This document shows, piece after piece, positions 59,053 through 64,000 of a stretch of DNA of 64,000 bases. Source of the DNA: Candidatus Roizmanbacteria bacterium UBA1450 (GTDB taxonomy: Bacteria; Patescibacteriota; Microgenomatia; UBA1406; GWC2-37-13). The notes beneath the pieces were generated by a model. That model was given only the letters and a program-made list of their open reading frames with translations, did not search any database and was not told where the DNA came from. The position numbers and the translations under genes are program-made. Numbering within the stretch: position 1 is the first letter of the stretch; each line of letters starts with the position of its first letter. The stretch spans positions 1 to 64,000 of the forward strand of contig DCTC01000002.1 in assembly GCA_002329205.1 (NCBI GenBank). Direction: 5' to 3'.

Positions 59053-60481
59053 ATTTGAGAAAAGATTTAATTTCAGTTACTACATTAATTTTAAACAGGA
59101 AATACAAAGCTGCGGTATAGGTGATGATTCCTGTCACAATAGAAACTCCGACATGTAACCAGCTTACACCGAAATAAGAGGTAAAGTAAACGGCGACTCC
59201 CATAATGAGACTGGAAACGATGGGAGGAATGATCTGCGGAACGAATTTGAAATCCACAATTCGCCGGGCGATGGGAACTATGACAATAAATGTCAAAGAA
59301 AGAAGAACTAAACTAATCGGGAATCCGTATAAACCGAAGAAATGAGTGAAAAGCGGGATACTGACCCATGACATAACAGTCCAATACAACATAAACTTAA
59401 AGGTCGTTTTTACTTTCCCGACTGCGTTGAATAAATTCGTGAACGGGGTCGAATAGGATGAAAAGAATGCGGAAAGAATGATGATATAGAAGAGAGGGAT
59501 TGCAGGCTCCCATTTGCTGTATTTCGGAATAAGCTCTACTGCCTCGTCCAGGAGTAACGCCATTCCGACAAATGTCGGTGCGAGTATGAGCGTCTGATAA
59601 CGAAGTACTTTTTCAATAAGCTGAGATATGCGTTCTTTTTCGGTTTGGATTTTTGCAAAAATCGGAAATAGAATCCGGGAAACATTATCCATGATAATCC
59701 TGATCGGAGATTCAGCCCAGCGTTTTGCCCATCCAATATATGCCAGTCCTTCAAGCCCTACCACCTTTCCCAGATAAAATAAAATCAGATCATCTTTGAT
59801 AAGTGCCAAAAATACATTGGTCTGAAAAGGTACTCCAAAAGAAAGAAGAGTCTTGAGACTTATACGGGAAATACCGATCTGCGGGAACCAGAATGAAAGA
59901 TAATACATGAGAAGTGTGCCGGTCAGCGAGCGAATGATTACGGCAATCGTAAAGGTTTGTAGACCGAACCCCATCAGAGCCAGGATGGAAACGGTTACAT
60001 AAAATATCGTGCTCTCAACAATCTGTACGAGAACAATTTTTTGGAACTGAATACTTTTTTCAAGTTTAATCGATGGAATAGTTTTTAAGGATGACAGGAA
60101 AAAAGCAAATAGGACAGCCCAGTAGAGGTGGGTGGCTTCTGACGGGAGGTCATAAAAATCTCTGATAAATGGAGTAAGTACAAAAGCAATCGCAAGAACA
60201 GTTATAACCAGTAACTGTTGGATTGTAAAAGTTGTCCTGATGTCATCATCTGATACGTCTTTTTTTTGTACAAGGGCTGCGGCAAGTCCGATATCTGAGA
60301 AAAAATTCAGAAACGGTATTATAGCCAGAGTCAGAACGTATATTCCGTAAATTTTCGGAGAAAGAACTATCGTTAGAATGAGGTTGGCAATGAGGCCCAG
60401 TACGGCGGCATATCCGCTATGAAAAAAGAGGCTGAGCAGACTGATGATTGAATTCTTTTTTATATTTTCTTCTTGTGCCAT
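59045..60481 (-). CDS. Wzx/MOP-type polysaccharide flippase
   Basis: 478 residues with about 13-14 helices. MOP-fold signatures: SGYAAVLGLIANLILTIVLSP in helix 1-2, IGLAAALVQKKDVSD, and a second repeat ending in SLIMGVAVYFT. These proteins flip undecaprenyl-pyrophosphate-linked oligosaccharides from the cytoplasmic to the outer face, where GT-C enzymes and polymerases act. It is the only flippase seen in the locus and so a plausible gatekeeper for the glycan made here. The start overlaps the end of the upstream PTPS-related gene by 22 bp. Confidence 0.9.
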   Translation of the reverse strand: MAQEENIKKNSIISLLSLFFHSGYAAVLGLIANLILTIVLSPKIYGIYVLTLAIIPFLNFFSDIGLAAALVQKKDVSDDDIRTTFTIQQLLVITVLAIAFVLTPFIRDFYDLPSEATHLYWAVLFAFFLSSLKTIPSIKLEKSIQFQKIVLVQIVESTIFYVTVSILALMGFGLQTFTIAVIIRSLTGTLLMYYLSFWFPQIGISRISLKTLLSFGVPFQTNVFLALIKDDLILFYLGKVVGLEGLAYIGWAKRWAESPIRIIMDNVSRILFPIFAKIQTEKERISQLIEKVLRYQTLILAPTFVGMALLLDEAVELIPKYSKWEPAIPLFYIIILSAFFSSYSTPFTNLFNAVGKVKTTFKFMLYWTVMSWVSIPLFTHFFGLYGFPISLVLLSLTFIVIVPIARRIVDFKFVPQIIPPIVSSLIMGVAVYFTSYFGVSWLHVGVSIVTGIITYTAALYFLFKINVVTEIKSFLKYE

Positions 60482-62133
60482 CGTTGATACGTCCCCGAAT
60501 AGATAAGTAATATTATACCTGCTGCGACGGTTATTCCGTTTGCAAGCTGCTGGATCAAAGTCTGTCTATAGGTGATCGTAACTGTCTCATGTTCGGCGCT
60601 CGAGACATCAACAACAGGCCGACCTAGTTCGTCGAACGTATCGGGAAACAGCCTGGTACCTTCCCGGTGAATAATCCAGTACGGAGCATAATGGATATTT
60701 AAAGCAACATCCTGAGAACTTTTTACCAATGCAATTTTTTCAAATGGATCATTTCTGAGAATTTGTACATCCTGTCCAGCCTGTTTGGCAATCGGTCCGA
60801 GTGAATCTAAGCCTGATTCTTCGAGTGAACGCCAATAATCGTAATCTGCTGACTGTGGAAGATATTCTGCCACTTTGAAAGCTGCTGTATTACGGATATA
60901 TCCATCTGAAGCATACTGGTTAAGATATTTTTCTGTAGACAACGTATTCCCCTCAAAAAATTTGGGATTAAGAATGAAATACATGATAATAAGAAGAACG
61001 ATTGATGGGAACTGCCATTTTTTGGGAATCGCGGTGACGGCATAAGCGCCGAAAAATGACAATCCGAAGATCACGAATAATAAGAACCTCCAGGGAAATT
61101 GAAATATTGATAATAGGGATTCAAAAGTTTTCCAAATCGGTGTTGAAAAATGCGTTGTCATCAACAAACTGCCGACAAAAAGCAACGAGAAAGCAACCAT
61201 GGTACGATAATTTGATATGGTGCGCTTTTTGATAATCTGGTACCCAAAATATCCCAGCCCTGTAAAACCCATGAGAATTTGAAGTTTCCCGACCATAAAA
61301 GACATGCCATCAAACTGACAACCCGCGACCGAACCTCCAAATCCCCACGGGGAATACCAAAGCTGTGCTGGACACAAAAAATGTTTGGTATAGTCCGTGA
61401 TGGTCGCAATACTTGAAGCCTGCACCTGATCAAGTTCGGTGAGTGCCGGAATTAAAAAATAACTGCTTAACAAAAGACCTGCACTTATCGAGAAGAGAGG
61501 AATTCTTTTTTGCTTTTGAAGGAACGCAAATCCGATAAGAAGAGGTACGGATACCAGAGAAAAAATGTTGTGAGATGTAAAAAGTAGCGCGAGGACCACT
61601 GCGGATATCGGCAACGTTCGACTTGAGGTTGTTGTTATAACGAAAAGAGACAGTGGAAATAGTGCAAAAAACCAAATCTCAGCGAGATTTCCCCGTACAA
61701 AGATATCAACTGCAACAAACGGTGACGAAATATACGCAAGTGCACCGAGAATACTTACGTATTCATTAAAATATCTTTTAAGCAAAAGATACATGCCGAT
61801 ATACGCAGTAAGAAGCGCCAGAAGATAACTCAGTTCAAGGGCTGAAGCAACATTTAAACCACCAATATACAATAGTGACGTGATCCAGTATGCTGCCGGA
61901 GCATAAAAGTTGAAAATGGGATATCCTAACCCAAAGGACATGTGGGGAGCAATTCGCGGTGGGTAACCGTTATGTTGCAGGTTGAATACAAACTCCAGAA
62001 TCCTTGCCGGTTGTGTCTCATCATGCACGATAAAAGTTGTCGTATCAAAAGGGTTCAGGTTTCTGCCGAAAAGAAGAATAACAGCAATGCAAACAATCAG
62101 GAAAAGATATTTTTTAAAGTAGGGAATTGCCAT
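60460..62133 (-). CDS. YfhO/PTPS-related multi-membrane protein
   Basis: 557 residues with about 12 helices. HMSFGLGYPIFNFYAPAAYW and the AYISSPFVAVDIFVRGNLAE segment match the PF10131-like membrane domain, as does the 51194 paralogue; a soluble domain (about 400-540) sits before the last helix. The function is unknown but similar proteins occur in glycosyltransferase loci and are likely GT-C enzymes. The stop lies inside the flippase start (22-bp overlap). It starts 5 bp after the end of the next gene. Confidence 0.78.
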   Translation of the reverse strand: MAIPYFKKYLFLIVCIAVILLFGRNLNPFDTTTFIVHDETQPARILEFVFNLQHNGYPPRIAPHMSFGLGYPIFNFYAPAAYWITSLLYIGGLNVASALELSYLLALLTAYIGMYLLLKRYFNEYVSILGALAYISSPFVAVDIFVRGNLAEIWFFALFPLSLFVITTTSSRTLPISAVVLALLFTSHNIFSLVSVPLLIGFAFLQKQKRIPLFSISAGLLLSSYFLIPALTELDQVQASSIATITDYTKHFLCPAQLWYSPWGFGGSVAGCQFDGMSFMVGKLQILMGFTGLGYFGYQIIKKRTISNYRTMVAFSLLFVGSLLMTTHFSTPIWKTFESLLSIFQFPWRFLLFVIFGLSFFGAYAVTAIPKKWQFPSIVLLIIMYFILNPKFFEGNTLSTEKYLNQYASDGYIRNTAAFKVAEYLPQSADYDYWRSLEESGLDSLGPIAKQAGQDVQILRNDPFEKIALVKSSQDVALNIHYAPYWIIHREGTRLFPDTFDELGRPVVDVSSAEHETVTITYRQTLIQQLANGITVAAGIILLIYSGTYQRWHKKKI

Positions 62134-62138
62134 GAGTA

Positions 62139-63677
62139 TTATTGAACGGTTTCATCGGACGGTGCCGGTAACAGCTTATAGAGATACAATGTTTCTTTAT
62201 TGCCAGGCTTTTCATATGCTTCAACAAGTTCAATCGGCCAATGTTCCGGAAATTCTTTACGGTGTGAAAAAACGATATACACGTCACGATTTTCAATTTC
62301 AGCTTGATATTCTGTCAGATGCTGTTCATCCAAAGGCCATAATCCTTTGATTTCAATAAAATCATCCGGTTGATCATACACCCGGAGTACATCCGCGACC
62401 AGTCCGAAATCCCCTTCAGCCAGAACCAGTATCGGACGCGAAACCGCACGTTCTTGTAATAATCCCATAAGGTCATCCGCTCCCCATACCGCAGTAGAAC
62501 CTTCAACGTATTGTCCTCGATCAACCGGAGGGAAGCTCGCCCGTGCGGGGTCAAACAGATATGGATAGTTAAAAAGCGCCATACTGAAAAGAAGGGCACT
62601 CAAAGCTGTATATCTGATTTTTTTAGATTTGATATTGATAAAAAAGTAGACAGACGTAATCAGTACGAGAGTTCCGTAGAACAATACATATCTGGGAAAC
62701 AGCACTCGTGCAAAAAAGGCAATAGCGATATAGGGAACAAAAATAAAGACAGACAAATACAAAGCCGTCAGTTTTTCTTTCTTGAACATCAATAAAAATC
62801 CTGCAATACTTGCCGGGATTATGAACCATCCTGACTCCCAGGCTACATACAACGGAATATTCCAGAAATTATTTTTGAAATATGCAAAGGGCGCTTCTAT
62901 AAACTCTGCACGAGTCAGAATAAAGGTGGTATTTTTCATCTCAACATAATGAAAAAAAGGTGAGAGCATTTGGATGTTGTAAAAGAGTAAACTAATGGCT
63001 GCGACTATTCCCAGAAGAAAAAAATAGTTGATGCTTTTGGAAATCAGTTTTTTCGGTTTATCACCGATATATAGTATGGGTGCTGCAGCCGTAAGTCCCA
63101 AAAACATGCGGGATGAGGATTTGGCAAGCAGAGCAAATCCTCCGATAAATCCCATGAGAAGGGCAATATCAAGTCTCCGTTCTTTGACGAGAATAAAAGA
63201 AAAAAATAAAATCCAGATAAATCCCGCATTTACTGCTGCGTCGACGAGTGCAATACGTTCATAAAAAACAAAATACGGCAGGAATATATAAAGCACCACA
63301 CCTGTATAAGCAGCCTTTTTGCCCCATAAATAAAACAGTAAACAGTACATCCCGACAAATCCTGCAAAACCAGAAAAAACCGCAAAAAGCCGTCCGGCAA
63401 ACAGATCGTTGGGTGAAAATAATTTGAGGAACGGAATCGTTGCCCATGTTTGAAGTGGTTGTCTTCCGTCCGTGACTGAAATAAACCGCCAGGACGCATC
63501 TTTCCATGCAACTTTTGCCCAGTTTATATAAATCCCTTCATCAGAAAATTGTGGCCATTTGTCAAGATTAATCAGCCGGACAGCGAAGAAAAGTACCAAT
63601 AATCCAGCGATATACATCAAATCTTTCCAAGTAATATGTTTTTTTATAAAATTGAGGATTGATTCGAGTGAGAACAT
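62139..63677 (-). CDS. GT-C (family 39/PMT_2-like) membrane glycosyltransferase
   Basis: 512 residues, about 11 helices. The catalytic loop FSDEGIYINWAKVAWKDASW has the DE pair, and DGRQPLQTWATIPFLKLF follows where PMT_2 proteins bind the donor. A soluble domain of about 120 residues closes the protein. The ATG at 63677 is preferred to a TTG six codons upstream because TATACT (63687-63692) lies 9 nt before it, so this gene starts a new transcript. The next gene starts 5 bp downstream. Confidence 0.85.
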   Translation of the reverse strand: MFSLESILNFIKKHITWKDLMYIAGLLVLFFAVRLINLDKWPQFSDEGIYINWAKVAWKDASWRFISVTDGRQPLQTWATIPFLKLFSPNDLFAGRLFAVFSGFAGFVGMYCLLFYLWGKKAAYTGVVLYIFLPYFVFYERIALVDAAVNAGFIWILFFSFILVKERRLDIALLMGFIGGFALLAKSSSRMFLGLTAAAPILYIGDKPKKLISKSINYFFLLGIVAAISLLFYNIQMLSPFFHYVEMKNTTFILTRAEFIEAPFAYFKNNFWNIPLYVAWESGWFIIPASIAGFLLMFKKEKLTALYLSVFIFVPYIAIAFFARVLFPRYVLFYGTLVLITSVYFFINIKSKKIRYTALSALLFSMALFNYPYLFDPARASFPPVDRGQYVEGSTAVWGADDLMGLLQERAVSRPILVLAEGDFGLVADVLRVYDQPDDFIEIKGLWPLDEQHLTEYQAEIENRDVYIVFSHRKEFPEHWPIELVEAYEKPGNKETLYLYKLLPAPSDETVQ

Positions 63678-63686
63678 ACTGTTACA

Positions 63687-63692
63687 AGTATA
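63687..63692 (-). promoter_or_regulatory. -10 box TATACT before 63677 gene
   Basis: TATACT on the minus strand ends 9 nt before the ATG; it lies just downstream of the stop of the preceding partial gene. Confidence 0.6.
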
Positions 63693-63700
63693 CAACAGAA

Positions 63701-64000
63701 CTAAAACGAATACAGGTAGAGTGCCCAGGGGTCAAACGATTGCAGCTGGTCGAGAGATTTTACAATTGTGAGCGCCTCAGGGTCATTCTGATTGACAGCT
63801 ACGCAGGTATCTTTTTCTGGAGACCTCATCTCATTTTTTAGTTCCTGAATTGTGTACACAAAATGCAGATCTCCTTCAAAATAATAGACCATTGAAGGGT
63901 GATTTCCCCACCACCGACTGGTAGAAATAAGCAAACCGAGCTCATTTAGAGTTTGTGAGGCTGTTCGTCCCTCAGGTTCAATAACGACATAAAGGTTTTT
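63701..64000 (-). CDS. C-terminal part of an unknown (probably extracytoplasmic) protein, truncated by the window edge
   Basis: 99 residues are visible, open to the window edge, so the start is outside. The text contains NLYVVIEPEGRTASQTLNEL and CVAVNQNDPEALTIVKSL, a soluble alpha/beta pattern. It could be the C-terminal domain of another GT-C enzyme of the locus, because the neighbours have soluble tails, but this is only a guess. Ends 9 bp before the -10 box of the following gene. Confidence 0.55.
   Translation of the reverse strand, partial: KNLYVVIEPEGRTASQTLNELGLLISTSRWWGNHPSMVYYFEGDLHFVYTIQELKNEMRSPEKDTCVAVNQNDPEALTIVKSLDQLQSFDPWALYLYSF

Noticed and set aside
1..64000. Alternative genetic code with UGA read as an amino acid
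   Set aside because: Many genes end in TGA at the expected length, and an SPF-type RF2 is present.

Overview
The window is a gene-dense bacterial chromosome segment. No intergenic gap exceeds about 230 bp. By eye it is about 38-42% GC, with poorer stretches at the left end and around 56.2-58.2 kb. The gene set suggests a small, deeply branching bacterium of the Candidate Phyla Radiation, most likely Microgenomates-like; that placement is inference. Pointers are Thr-Pro-rich linkers on surface proteins, a stripped-down MscS, glycosylases that have lost their Fe-S ligands, almost no Shine-Dalgarno sequences, and many genes whose start codon lies 6-9 nt after a TATAAT-like -10 box (leaderless mRNAs). 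An SPF-type release factor 2 and many TGA-terminated genes indicate the standard code.

Layout. 1-3 kb: tail of a conjugation/type IV secretion module (VirB4 ATPase cut by the window edge, M23 peptidase, membrane-anchored protein). 2.9-8.7 kb: small accessory genes (XRE regulator, PLD-like protein, DUF4180, flavodoxin, SDR, DUF5661, ZIP transporter) and a RecD-like helicase. 8.7-13.8 kb: a Thr-Pro-rich surface protein, two base-excision glycosylases, a 39-residue membrane protein divergent from a minimal MscS, and a phosphoesterase. 13.8-24.1 kb (minus strand): rpoB-rpoC-rpsL-rpsG, a terminator, then fusA. rpoC and rpsL overlap by 86 nt, and the rpoBC leader contains a terminator-like hairpin.

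24.1-34.6 kb (minus strand): envelope functions, namely DUF948/YtxH-like small proteins, rmlA, CAP-domain, VanZ-like and lamin-tail-domain proteins, ftsE-ftsX followed by a coiled-coil/C39-like hydrolase that FtsEX may control, prfB, and a PilM-like protein fused to a LytR_C domain. 34.7-38.5 kb (plus strand): dnaG, rpoD and a CPBP membrane protease.

38.4-64 kb: a surface-glycan locus of about 25 kb with roughly a dozen multi-membrane GT-C-type or related proteins, four GT2 and one GT4 glycosyltransferases and a Wzx-type flippase. Its genes often overlap. Two head-to-head gene pairs overlap at their start codons, and one GT-C gene is split by a frameshift at a 6-nt homopolymer. No tRNA, rRNA, CRISPR array or IS element was found.
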